DNA from: Bauldia sp.
GTDB lineage: Bacteria > Pseudomonadota > Alphaproteobacteria > Rhizobiales > Kaistiaceae
Direction: 5' to 3'
Length of the DNA: 64,000 nt
NCBI GenBank assembly: GCA_028284325.1
Contig: JANQRX010000010.1
Span: 434,001 to 498,000 of the forward strand
Under the pieces are notes generated by a model. The model was not told the origin of the DNA and did no database searches. It saw only the letters and a program-made list of their open reading frames with translations. The translations under genes and the position numbers were made by a program. Below are positions 25,982 through 35,765 of the stretch, one piece after another. Position 1 is the stretch's first letter. Each line of letters opens with the position of its first letter.

Positions 25982-27205
25982 TCAGAGCGCCATCTGCGCG
26001 CGGCCGAGCTCGCTCAGGTCGTCCAGCGTGGCGCGACCGGCGAAATCGACCTCATAGTCTTCCGCCGCGAAGTCCGGCGCGCTCTTTCCGGCCAGGAACG
26101 CCTGCGCCTGTTTCTCCGCATACGCCCTGTTCTTCGCGCAGCGCGGCGAGGCGCCGATGTAGATGACGTTGGCGTACTCGGCGCCGCGATGCTCGTTGGC
26201 CACCGCGTGAACGGTGTCGGGGTGCCACCACACCGTGTCGCCGGGCTGCATCTGCGGCACCGGCACCTGCGCGGCGAGCAGCGGCACGTGCCATTCCTCG
26301 GTGACGCCGAGCGAGCGTCCTGGTGCGGCACCGCAGAGATCGTCCTCGGCGACATCGTCCTGCAGCGCCCGCAGGAGCATGAACGTCATCCCGTGGATCG
26401 TCGGCACCAGCCGTAGCGTCCCGTCGTCGGGCCCCTGTGGCGTGAGCGCGGTCCAACCCTGGAAGGTCCGCATCATCGAGCAGACGGCGGGGGAGGGGTG
26501 CTCCTTCGTCCGGGTGCGGTGCGCGGCCTTCCACGCATCGTAGGCCTCCCAGTTGCCGGCGAAGACCGGTGCATAGATCTCCTGGAAGGCGGGGTCGGTC
26601 CAGCGCTCATACGAGCCGGCATCCATGTGCGGCGACAGGCCGAGCGTGTCGTCGCCGGGCTGCCGGCGCCGCACGCGGTCGGCGTAGGCATAGTCGTTGT
26701 CGGGGTCGAACTCGTCGCCGTCCGGCCCCGCGATGTCCCACAGCCGGTTGAGGAACCGCTTGGTCGCGGCCATGGACTCGCCCTGCCGGGCCGCGACCTG
26801 CGGCTTCGACCAGTAGATCCCGAAGATCTGCGGCTGCCCGTCGTCGAGGGCGCTGAAATACTTGTCGAGCCCCTTCTTTTCCGACGCCTTGGTCAGATAG
26901 TCGTTGTCGTCGAGATAGCTGCCGAGTTCGCTGTTCCAGTCGCGGGCGAGCGTCTCCTCGTAGACGCCGCGCACCACGCAGCAACCGGCGGCGCGAATGC
27001 GCGCCCGCTCGTCGTCGCTCACCGCGTCGCGGCGGACGGCATCGTAGCCGATCTCCGGCACCGCGGCCGGGCCGGCGGCCACGATCGCGTCCGTGACGCG
27101 CGCCAGCCGGTCGCCGGCGCGGCGAAAGGCGTCGCGGAGCTCCGGCGAGCCGGCGCCCAGCTTCCGCTTGGCGGCAACGATCTGGTCGCGAATCTCCTGG
27201 TCCAT
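25982..27205 (-). CDS. DUF1479 (YbiU-like) putative Fe(II) dioxygenase
   Basis: 407 residues, full length for the YbiU/DUF1479 family. The family has a double-stranded beta-helix fold like Fe(II)/2-oxoglutarate dioxygenases. Candidate iron ligands are the histidine and aspartate in LGLSPHMDAGSYERW and a distal histidine in GDTVWWHPDTVHAVANEHRG. The function in E. coli is unknown. It is followed on the same strand by the FkbM-like gene, with a 20-base gap. No signal peptide. Confidence 0.9.
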   Translation of the reverse strand: MDQEIRDQIVAAKRKLGAGSPELRDAFRRAGDRLARVTDAIVAAGPAAVPEIGYDAVRRDAVSDDERARIRAAGCCVVRGVYEETLARDWNSELGSYLDDNDYLTKASEKKGLDKYFSALDDGQPQIFGIYWSKPQVAARQGESMAATKRFLNRLWDIAGPDGDEFDPDNDYAYADRVRRRQPGDDTLGLSPHMDAGSYERWTDPAFQEIYAPVFAGNWEAYDAWKAAHRTRTKEHPSPAVCSMMRTFQGWTALTPQGPDDGTLRLVPTIHGMTFMLLRALQDDVAEDDLCGAAPGRSLGVTEEWHVPLLAAQVPVPQMQPGDTVWWHPDTVHAVANEHRGAEYANVIYIGASPRCAKNRAYAEKQAQAFLAGKSAPDFAAEDYEVDFAGRATLDDLSELGRAQMAL

Positions 27206-27260
27206 GGTGGTGTTGCCTCTTCAGGTGGATGGCGACGGCGGGGCGAGATGCAGGTCGACC

Positions 27261-27608
27261 TCAGCCGGGTACGGCGGGGGTGAGCAGAGCCATCATGACC
27301 CACCTGGTGAGGATGGCCGCGAGCACGAACCCGACGGAAAACAGCAGCCAGCGGAGCCGCTTGTAGGTTTCGGCGAAGTCGGACAGTTGAAAGAAGATGT
27401 CGACCACATAGGCCGCACAGTAGGCAACGTTGGCCAGAATGGCCATCTCGATGACGAACAGCAGGGTATCGACCGTGAAGGCGCCAGCCGAGGCGGGGTA
27501 GTAGAAGAAAAACAGGGCGGCAACGATCACCGCCAGCCCGACATTGTAGTCGAGCCGCATCCTCTCCCAGAAGTGAACAGCGTCGGTCACCAGCGGTTTG
27601 ATCTGCAT
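27261..27608 (-). CDS. Hypothetical three-helix membrane protein
   Basis: 115 residues with three hydrophobic segments (about 22-40, 48-72 and 85-108). The short stretch FFQLSDFAETYKRLRW between the second and third is the only polar loop. I recognise no family. ATG 27608 begins a clean protein with AGGATTG-like sequence upstream; the frame runs on upstream without meaning. It lies 55 bases downstream of the DUF1479 start, on the same strand. Confidence 0.65.
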   Translation of the reverse strand: MQIKPLVTDAVHFWERMRLDYNVGLAVIVAALFFFYYPASAGAFTVDTLLFVIEMAILANVAYCAAYVVDIFFQLSDFAETYKRLRWLLFSVGFVLAAILTRWVMMALLTPAVPG

Positions 27609-27903
27609 GGTCAATCCTTGTCTCGGTTCGATGTGACTGCCGGCGACTCGCGGCCGGGGCGAGGCCGGACATTGGTGCGCGTCATAGTCGAAGAGTGTGG
27701 CACGACGGTGCCCGAGGCGACTGGCGTCAGGTCTCGCGTCGCCGGCGGACATTCTGTTCGCGCTTGGCTGGAGGTCCGATGCACATCGGCGCGACCTCGT
27801 TCGATGATGCTTGAGCCGATACCGCGATTTCCATACGCTCCGACGGTGCCTGACCCAATCTGAATGCCGCCGCCCGTCCCAAAAATCGCCGAGAGCCCGA
27901 TCC

Positions 27904-28365
27904 ATGAAACTCGTCACCGTACTAACACTGGGCGCAGCCGTGCTTGCCACGAGCGTCGCCGTAGCCCAACCGACCGGTCTGCCGGGGTCCATCAACGACT
28001 ATTGGAGCTGGGCGCGGCTGAACATCGATCGCTTCGCCGACAACTTCTCCGGCGCCCATCCGCAGCCGAAGGACGTCTACATCAACCTCGATCCGGCCGA
28101 TTTCGTGAATGACGACGGTACGATGAAGCTGCCATTCCCGGACGGCACGGTCGTGATCAAGGAACGCAACGATGCCGACGAGTTGTTGGTCGACCGGCTC
28201 TACGTGATGGAGAAGGCCAGCGGCATCTGGAGCTACAGCTTCTTCGATCGCCAGAGCACCACTGCATTTGGCGGCCAGGAACTCGGTATCGAGAATTTCT
28301 GTTCAAGCTGCCATCAGCAGGCCGCTGACGACGATTTCGTGTTCACCCGGTTCGAAACGCGGTAG
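27904..28365 (+). CDS. Secreted cytochrome P460-like protein
   Basis: 153 residues. A signal peptide (MKLVTVLTLGAAVLATSVAVA, cleaved after AVA) precedes a cytochrome P460-type domain with FPDGTVVIKERND and a C-terminal c-type heme motif CSSCH at about residue 135. P460 enzymes oxidise hydroxylamine or nitric oxide in the periplasm, using a heme cross-linked to a lysine. Many members of the broader domain have unknown roles. No nitrogen-cycle genes are nearby. The ATG is preceded by GAGAGCCCGA, a weak ribosome site. Confidence 0.8.
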   Translation: MKLVTVLTLGAAVLATSVAVAQPTGLPGSINDYWSWARLNIDRFADNFSGAHPQPKDVYINLDPADFVNDDGTMKLPFPDGTVVIKERNDADELLVDRLYVMEKASGIWSYSFFDRQSTTAFGGQELGIENFCSSCHQQAADDDFVFTRFETR

Positions 28366-28535
28366 GTCTCAGGGGCACCGGCGCTGGTAGTGCGCGGTCT
28401 CGGAACCGTTTCCCGCCCTTGTTCGGCTATTCAATCGACATTGGATTTCACAGGTATGGGCGCGCTGGTCGGAGGTTCTCCTTCAAACGCATCAGCCGGC
28501 AGTGTCGGGCACACCTCAACAAAGGTCGCCCAGCC

Positions 28536-29006
28536 TCAAAACATCAGTGAGCCAACCAGACCCATCATCACAATGAGTCTGATCTCGGCTTGTCTCCATC
28601 GGTCACTATCACGCGGATGGCAAATAACAGTAGGTTCGTCAGGTGTTGTTAAGTTCCACTCGAACGAGCGGGCGTGCATGACCTTGTTGGTCATATCGCG
28701 CAAATACAGGTCAGTTGCTTCACCATCTGCCTGAAAAACGGTTCCAAGCGGGGGGTGCCCCGTCCGCCGCAGCTTTTCGCTAATTTCCTGCTCATCATCG
28801 AGGACACGAAGCTGCGTTGCCATCTCAAGTAGAGCGCGGTCTGCACGTATCTCGGCGAGCTCATAGACTGACTTGTAGAGGTATTCCCACTCACCGCTGA
28901 ACCGGTCGTCGATGACCCTGCCGACAACAGGCCGGGCAAACGCGAAGGACAGCACGATCCAGGAATTCTCGTGAATAAGGCGCGTTATCTCCGGCGTCTT
29001 ATGCAT
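28536..29006 (-). CDS. Hypothetical protein with C-terminal membrane segment
   Basis: 156 residues with no family I recognise. The sequence is mostly polar and helical and ends in a hydrophobic run (LIVMMGLVGSLMF) that could be a C-terminal membrane anchor. Base composition is lower in GC than its left-hand neighbours, as is the next gene. The 170 bases between the P460 gene and this stop hold nothing I can name. It probably belongs to the accessory segment ending at tRNA-Val. Confidence 0.6.
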   Translation of the reverse strand: MHKTPEITRLIHENSWIVLSFAFARPVVGRVIDDRFSGEWEYLYKSVYELAEIRADRALLEMATQLRVLDDEQEISEKLRRTGHPPLGTVFQADGEATDLYLRDMTNKVMHARSFEWNLTTPDEPTVICHPRDSDRWRQAEIRLIVMMGLVGSLMF

Positions 29007-29115
29007 CGACGAACTCCGGTGTCAGGACCGATGCTACGGACGTGTGCCTGATACACGAAATCTGCGACCTTCATGCGATCAGTGGTCGTCGCCCGAGTTT
29101 GGCCAAGCACCACAG

Positions 29116-29874
29116 TTAGCCGCCCTCAGAGATGCTCTTTATCAGTTTGGCAAGCAGCTCGCCGAGCTTGCCTAGCCCATATCCCATGGCGAGCTCGGTG
29201 CCCTTCCCTACGGCGCGAGTCGCGCCGCTTGTGGTGGCTTCTGTTAGTGACTCGAGCAATCCTCTTTCGACGAGGGGTGCCTTTAGCAGTTGAAGCGCTG
29301 TCTCCAACAGCGCAATAAGCTGGGCACGCTCTATTTCGGATAGTGCTTGTCGCTCTGGCGGCAAGTTTGTGCTTCTAGCCAACCTGATCGCTTCGTCGAT
29401 CAGGCTCGATATCTCCGCGATGAGATTCGCGTTGGTTCTGCGATTAACCGGAAGCCATTCTTTCGCGGCGTAAACGGTGGCGGTTGCCGGCGGCGTTGGT
29501 GGAGCGTCAGACTGGCCCGTTGCCGCACCGTTGGCGTCGGTTTCCGCCCTAACTTGCCCCTCTAGCTCGTGAAGTAGTGTCACGGCCCGTTCGCCTACCC
29601 GCAGCACAACTTCAGCGCGAAGTGAGCCCTTCATCGCGTGGAATTTCGCGACTTCGGTTACCGGAATTCCGAGCCTCAGATCGAGATTGTATTGACCTAG
29701 TACACCTACTGCATCAAGTATACTTCCGTATTCAAAAACATCTATGCGTTGATGGAGGTTAATTCTTCTTATATTTGCGAGATCAACTTCTATACCAGCC
29801 AGAAGCTCATAGATGCGGTCCATCAAGCTTGAGCCACGGGACTCCAAGCTTCGTTCATCACCTTGGTCAGCCAC
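29116..29874 (-). CDS. Hypothetical protein, accessory segment next to tRNA-Val
   Basis: 252 residues, unrecognised. The N-terminal part (to ~100) is mixed alpha/beta, and residues ~115-130 form a Pro/Thr/Ala linker (DAPPTPPATATVY). The C-terminal part is helical and ends in a glycine-rich amphipathic stretch (SGATRAVGKGTELAMGYGLG, then KLGELLAKLIKSI). That tail resembles small membrane-active helices, but this is an impression only. Codon use is less GC-biased than the core genes. The 276 bases up to the tRNA contain only overlapping frames without support. Confidence 0.6.
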   Translation of the reverse strand: MADQGDERSLESRGSSLMDRIYELLAGIEVDLANIRRINLHQRIDVFEYGSILDAVGVLGQYNLDLRLGIPVTEVAKFHAMKGSLRAEVVLRVGERAVTLLHELEGQVRAETDANGAATGQSDAPPTPPATATVYAAKEWLPVNRRTNANLIAEISSLIDEAIRLARSTNLPPERQALSEIERAQLIALLETALQLLKAPLVERGLLESLTEATTSGATRAVGKGTELAMGYGLGKLGELLAKLIKSISEGG

Positions 29875-30150
29875 ACCGGCTCCTACATCTTGCCAGCTAA
29901 AAGAACTCGGACGGGTACGGTCGCCCTCCCACGGAATGTTGCCGTTCTTGACGCTTCAACTCAAGCTTGCCGCATCTGCTACCGAGCTGATCCTCCGCAG
30001 ATTCACGACGCGAGCAATCTGCGACGCGTACTCGCCCGACTACCTGCTCAGTGCCACCCAATCATCGAACCTCGAAAGCGATGCATGCGCGGCGGCAGAT
30101 GAACCTGACCTCAGGTACTCCTTCGCATCGCCTCAAAAACAGCCAAAGAA

Positions 30151-30225
30151 TGGTGGGCACGACTGGGATTGAACCAGTGACCCCTCCCGTGTGAAGGGAG
30201 TGCTCTCCCGCTGAGCTACGCGCCC
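30151..30225 (-). tRNA. tRNA-Val (anticodon CAC)
   Basis: Read on the minus strand it folds as a complete cloverleaf: acceptor stem GGGCGCG/CGTGCCC, D arm GCTC...GAGC, anticodon stem CTCCC/GGGAG with loop TTCACAC (anticodon CAC, reads GTG), T arm ACTGG TTCAATC CCAGT, discriminator A, and an encoded CCA. Its 3' end faces the accessory segment at 28.5-29.9 kb. Confidence 0.97.
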
Positions 30226-30336
30226 TCAAGGCCTGTTGCCGAGGCGCGCCGATTTAAGGGAGCGGCCGATTCCAAGTCAAGCGCCGCGAAGGCCGCCAGC
30301 CCCAACGCCGCTCCGGCCACTGCCCAATCCCGCCCG

Positions 30337-31047
30337 TCAATCCAGTTGAAACTGCTGCCGTTCGGTCTCGCGCGCGAGCCGGCGGACCGAGGCGACGTTG
30401 TCCCAGAGTTCGCCGAAGTGATCGATCACCCGTGTGGGGCGATAGACCGCGACCGGGGTCGGGCTGTAGCCGAAGGTCACCGCGATCACCGGGATGTCGG
30501 CCGCCTGGGCGGTGCGGATGTCGGTCACCGAGTCGCCGACCATGACGGCGTCGTCGACCTGGCCGCCGGCGCGGTGGATGGTCTCCGTCAGGTGCCGCGG
30601 GTCGGGCTTGCGGAAGGCGAAGGTGTCGCCGCCGGTGATCGCGTGAAAACGCTCCGAGAGCCCGAGGGCGTCGAGCAGGAGACGCGCCAGGCCTTCGGTC
30701 TTGTTGGTGCACACCGCCATCCGCCAGCCATGGGCGGCGAACCGGTCAAGTGCGGCGAGCGCGCCGGGAAACGGCCGGCTGGCTTCGGCGATGCGCCCGG
30801 CATAGTGCTCGATGAACTCGTCGGTGAGCCGGTCGAGGTCGTCGTCGTCGGCGGGTTGGCCGACCATCTCGAAGGCCCGCTGCAGGGTGACGCGCGCGCC
30901 GAAGCCGACGGTCTCGCGGGCGGCCTCCGGTGGAAAGGGGGCGATGCCGTGCCGCCCGAGGATGACGTTCAGGCTGGCGATCAGGTCGGCGGCGGTGTCG
31001 ACCAGGGTGCCGTCGAGGTCGAGGACCAGAACCGGGGCCGGCTTCAT
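30337..31047 (-). CDS. gph: Phosphoglycolate phosphatase (HAD-IA)
   Basis: 236 residues. Removes phosphate from 2-phosphoglycolate. HAD motif I is VLDLDGTLVDTAADL, motif II VCTNKTEGLA, the lysine is in AFRKPDPRHL, and motif III is VMVGDSVTDIRTAQAA. The cap-domain length and the GYSP near the C-terminus match Gph. Start ATG 31047. It lies 10 bases downstream of the DUF2214 gene on the same strand and so probably shares a transcript. It is 111 bases from the tRNA. Confidence 0.92.
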   Translation of the reverse strand: MKPAPVLVLDLDGTLVDTAADLIASLNVILGRHGIAPFPPEAARETVGFGARVTLQRAFEMVGQPADDDDLDRLTDEFIEHYAGRIAEASRPFPGALAALDRFAAHGWRMAVCTNKTEGLARLLLDALGLSERFHAITGGDTFAFRKPDPRHLTETIHRAGGQVDDAVMVGDSVTDIRTAQAADIPVIAVTFGYSPTPVAVYRPTRVIDHFGELWDNVASVRRLARETERQQFQLD

Positions 31048-31057
31048 CGTCGCCGGC

Positions 31058-31510
31058 TCACGTGCCGAATCCGCGCGCCATCGCCGCCGCGGCGATCGGA
31101 ATCAGCGCGAGCACGCCGGCTTCGAGATGGAGGAAACGCCGCACGGCCCGCACCTCCGCGTCGTCGGGCGAAAACGCCTTGTCCTGAAGCGCGCTGCGCG
31201 CCCAGCGCCCGAACCGCATCGTCGGCGGCACCGACAGCAACGCCACCGCGATGAACAGCGCGATCTTGATCCAGAACAGCGGATTGCCGAGGTAGAAGTC
31301 GGCGCCCTTGAGCCCGAAGAAAACCCTGAGCCCGCCGACGATCAGGAGCGCCATCGCCACGCCACCATACAGGCGGTCGATGCTAGCGAGCCGGGCGACC
31401 GTCGCGGCGTCGAGGGAAGGGCGCACGAGCGCCATCTCCAGCGCCAGCAGGGCAACCAGCGCGAGGATCAGGAGATGGTGGAGCGAGGCGAGGCCGAAAT
31501 CGGTCAGCAT
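31058..31510 (-). CDS. DUF2214 family membrane protein
   Basis: 150 residues with four hydrophobic helices. The opening FGLASLHHLLILALVALLALE and the middle RLYGGVAMALLIVGGLRVFFG are typical of DUF2214, a small inner-membrane family of unknown function. ATG 31510 begins with the membrane segment; the frame continues upstream without homology. It is followed by gph and is divergent from rpiA by 111 bases. Confidence 0.85.
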   Translation of the reverse strand: MLTDFGLASLHHLLILALVALLALEMALVRPSLDAATVARLASIDRLYGGVAMALLIVGGLRVFFGLKGADFYLGNPLFWIKIALFIAVALLSVPPTMRFGRWARSALQDKAFSPDDAEVRAVRRFLHLEAGVLALIPIAAAAMARGFGT

Positions 31511-31621
31511 AGGGGTCGTCTTGCCGGACAAGGGGGAGGCGGGAAAGCATAGCGTTCGCCGTGCTCCGGTGCTACCTACCTGCCCGCGCCGGCGCCTTTC
31601 GCGCGAGCGCGACGCCCACCC

Positions 31622-32353
31622 GTGAACATCGGACGGTCCGTGAGCCACAACAACGACAGCGCAGCGCAAGCCCGGGCCCGGGTCGGAGCCGAAGCGGCGA
31701 ATGCGGTGACCGACGGCATGGTCGTTGGGCTGGGGACAGGCCGCACCGCCGAGGCCTTCCTGGCGGCCCTGACGGCCAGGGTCGCGGCCGGGCTCACCAT
31801 CACCGGCATCCCGACGTCGCAGCGCACTGCCGACCTCGCGACCCGCGCCGGCATCCCGCTCACCGACCTCGACCGTCATCCCGCCCCGGATCTCACGATC
31901 GACGGCGCCGACGAAATCGATGAGCGTCTGCGGCTGATCAAGGGCGGCGGCGGTGCGCTCCTGCGCGAAAAGATCGTTGCCAGCGCGTCGACCGAGATGC
32001 TGGTCATTGTCGACCGCGGCAAGGTCGTCGACGACCTGGGCGCCTTCCCGCTTCCGATCGAGATCGTCCCTTTCGGGGCCGCTGCAACCATCCGCCATAT
32101 CGAGGCTGCGTTGACCGGCTGTGGCCTCGACGGAACGCTGACGCTGCGGCGCGCCGGCGACGGTCCCTTCGTGACGGATAGCGGCCACCACATTCTTGAC
32201 GCATCCCTTGGGCGTATTCCTGATCCGGAATCGCTCGCTGCGGCGCTTGCGCCCATTCCCGGCGTCGTCGAGCATGGACTGTTCCTGAACATCGCCACGC
32301 GGGCGTTGGTTGCCGACGCCGACGGCGTGACGACCCTCGGACCCTCAAGCTGA
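31622..32353 (+). CDS. rpiA: Ribose-5-phosphate isomerase A
   Basis: 243 residues. Interconverts ribose 5-phosphate and ribulose 5-phosphate. Family blocks: [56 protein letters not shown], and the C-terminal [11 protein letters not shown]. The start is GTG 31622, and a second in-frame GTG at 31640 is equally possible; the domain begins after both. A DUF2059 gene and gor follow with short gaps, so the three may be co-transcribed. Confidence 0.95.
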   Translation: MNIGRSVSHNNDSAAQARARVGAEAANAVTDGMVVGLGTGRTAEAFLAALTARVAAGLTITGIPTSQRTADLATRAGIPLTDLDRHPAPDLTIDGADEIDERLRLIKGGGGALLREKIVASASTEMLVIVDRGKVVDDLGAFPLPIEIVPFGAAATIRHIEAALTGCGLDGTLTLRRAGDGPFVTDSGHHILDASLGRIPDPESLAAALAPIPGVVEHGLFLNIATRALVADADGVTTLGPSS

Positions 32354-32373
32354 CGAAGATATGGAGACATGAC

Positions 32374-32874
32374 ATGGTCCTGAAATTCGGCCAGACGGTC
32401 GCGTTGACAGTCGCGATGGCCTTCGCGGCCGGCACCGCGCTCGCGCAGGAGATCAGCCCGTCGCAACTGGAAGCAGCGGCCCGTGCCGCCGAGCTCACGC
32501 CCCAGCCCGGCGATTTCGACGCTCTGCTGCCGTTTGCCTCGCAGACCGTCCAGAACAGTCTGATCCGCCAGCGCCCCGACCTCTTCCGCGAGATCGCCAC
32601 GGCCGTGGAAGGCCAGGCGCTTGAAATCGCCGGCCGTCGCACCGATCTCGACGCCGATGTCGCCCGCGCCTGGGCACGCCGTTTCTCCGAGGACGAACTC
32701 AACCAGATCGCGGCATTCTTCGGCAGCGAGCTTGGAACCAAGTACAAAGCGGCGCTGCCGGAACTCGGTAACGAGATGCTGCGCCTGAGCCGCGGCTGGA
32801 CAAACCGCCTCACCGAGGAGCTTCTCGAGCGCTCGGTCCAGGAGCTGGCGCGCGAGGGGCATGAGTTCAACTAG
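32374..32874 (+). CDS. Secreted DUF2059 protein
   Basis: 166 residues. The signal peptide is cut after TALAQ-like sequence (GQTVALTVAMAFAAGTALA). The DUF2059 domain is the second half: ARAWARRFSEDELNQIAAFFGSELGTKYK, quoted in parts. The family is periplasmic and of unknown function. ATG 32374 has GGAGACATG directly upstream. It lies 20 bases after rpiA and 9 bases before gor. Confidence 0.87.
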   Translation: MVLKFGQTVALTVAMAFAAGTALAQEISPSQLEAAARAAELTPQPGDFDALLPFASQTVQNSLIRQRPDLFREIATAVEGQALEIAGRRTDLDADVARAWARRFSEDELNQIAAFFGSELGTKYKAALPELGNEMLRLSRGWTNRLTEELLERSVQELAREGHEFN

Positions 32875-32883
32875 GCTCGGTTG

Positions 32884-34269
<1,386 letters not shown>

Positions 34270-34357
34270 CGTCCGCGGCGGCATACGTAATGACATCGTC
34301 TGCCGGAACCATGTATAACCCGCGCCGCCGGGGAGTTGGCCCCGTGGGAGTAGCGTT

Positions 34358-35743
34358 ATGACTGCGAACTGGTCGCCCGACAGCTGGCGTGCGAAGCCGA
34401 TCGTGCAGGTGCCCGAATACCGGGACCAGGCGTCGCTCGGCGCGATGGAGGATCGGATCTCCACCTATCCGCCGCTGGTGTTTGCCGGCGAAGCGCGCCG
34501 CCTGCGCGAGCAGCTTGCCGATGTCGCGGCCGGACGCAGCTTCCTGCTCCAGGGCGGCGACTGCGCCGAGAGCTTCGCCGAACACTCAGCCGACAACATC
34601 CGCGACTTCTTCCGCGTCTTCCTGCAGATGGCGGTGGTCATGACCTATGCCGGCGCTATGCCGGTCGTAAAGGTCGGGCGCATCGCCGGCCAGTTCGCCA
34701 AGCCGCGTTCCGCGCCGACCGAGAAGCAGGCCGATCGGGAACTGCCGAGCTACCGCGGCGATATCATCAACGGCATCGACTTTGACGAGAAGGCCCGAAA
34801 TCCCGATCCCGAGCGCATCGTTATGGCCTACCGCCAGTCGGCGGCGACGCTCAACCTCCTGCGCGCGTTCGCCCAGGGCGGTTTCGCCAATCTCGAACAC
34901 GTCCACGAGTGGATGCTGGGCTTCGTCACGGACAGCCCCCAGGGCCACCACTACCAGGAGATCGCCGACCGTATCTCGGAGTCGATCGCCTTCATGCGCT
35001 CCTGCGGCATCGACGCCGATCGCGTCGCCCAGTTGCGCAGCACCGATTTCTTCACCAGCCACGAGGCGTTGCTGCTCGGCTACGAGCAGGCGCTGACCCG
35101 CCTCGATTCGACCTCTGGCGATTGGTACGCCACCTCCGGCCATATGATCTGGATCGGCGACCGCACCCGCCAGGCCGATCACGCCCATGTCGAGTTCTGC
35201 CGCGGGGTCAACAATCCCATCGGGCTGAAATGCGGTCCGTCGCTGGAGCCGGACGATCTGATCCGGCTGATCGACATCCTCAATCCCGCCAATGAGCCGG
35301 GTCGGATGACGCTGATCTGCCGGTTCGGGTCCAAGAAGGTGTTCGACAACCTGCCGGCGCTGGTCCGCGCCGTGGAGCGGGAAGGGCGCTCGGTGGTCTG
35401 GTCCTGCGACCCCATGCACGGCAACACCATCAAGGCCGCGACCGGTTACAAGACCCGCCCGTTCGACCTGATCCTGTCCGAGGTCGAGGATTTCTTTGCC
35501 GTCCATCGTACCGAGGGCACGCATCCCGGCGGCGTCCATATCGAGATGACCGGCAAGGACGTGACCGAGTGCACCGGTGGCGCCCACGCCATCACCGAAG
35601 AAAATCTGCGCGACCGCTACCACACCCATTGCGATCCGCGGCTCAACGCCGACCAGGCGCTGGAACTCGCCTTCCTGATCGCCGAGTTGCTGAAGCGGGA
35701 TCGTCTCGCCCAGAACGGTCGCACCGCCGCCATCGCAAGCTGA
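34358..35743 (+). CDS. Class II 3-deoxy-7-phosphoheptulonate (DAHP) synthase
   Basis: 461 residues. The first step of aromatic amino-acid synthesis: joins phosphoenolpyruvate and erythrose 4-phosphate. Class II marks are the metal-binding cysteine in [11 protein letters not shown], the histidine in SCDPMHGNT, the glutamate in [15 protein letters not shown] and the aspartate in HCDPRLN; R and K of the substrate site are in [15 protein letters not shown]. It has a 22-base gap to nadE and probably shares its transcript. It is insensitive to class I regulators; its own feedback behaviour is not readable. Confidence 0.95.
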   Translation: MTANWSPDSWRAKPIVQVPEYRDQASLGAMEDRISTYPPLVFAGEARRLREQLADVAAGRSFLLQGGDCAESFAEHSADNIRDFFRVFLQMAVVMTYAGAMPVVKVGRIAGQFAKPRSAPTEKQADRELPSYRGDIINGIDFDEKARNPDPERIVMAYRQSAATLNLLRAFAQGGFANLEHVHEWMLGFVTDSPQGHHYQEIADRISESIAFMRSCGIDADRVAQLRSTDFFTSHEALLLGYEQALTRLDSTSGDWYATSGHMIWIGDRTRQADHAHVEFCRGVNNPIGLKCGPSLEPDDLIRLIDILNPANEPGRMTLICRFGSKKVFDNLPALVRAVEREGRSVVWSCDPMHGNTIKAATGYKTRPFDLILSEVEDFFAVHRTEGTHPGGVHIEMTGKDVTECTGGAHAITEENLRDRYHTHCDPRLNADQALELAFLIAELLKRDRLAQNGRTAAIAS

Positions 35744-35765
35744 CCGACGAGGCAGGGACGGAGGC

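Noticed and set aside
29813..30172. 119-residue plus-strand frame near tRNA-Val
   Set aside because: It runs into the tRNA gene, overlaps the hypothetical gene at 29116-29874 and has no motif.
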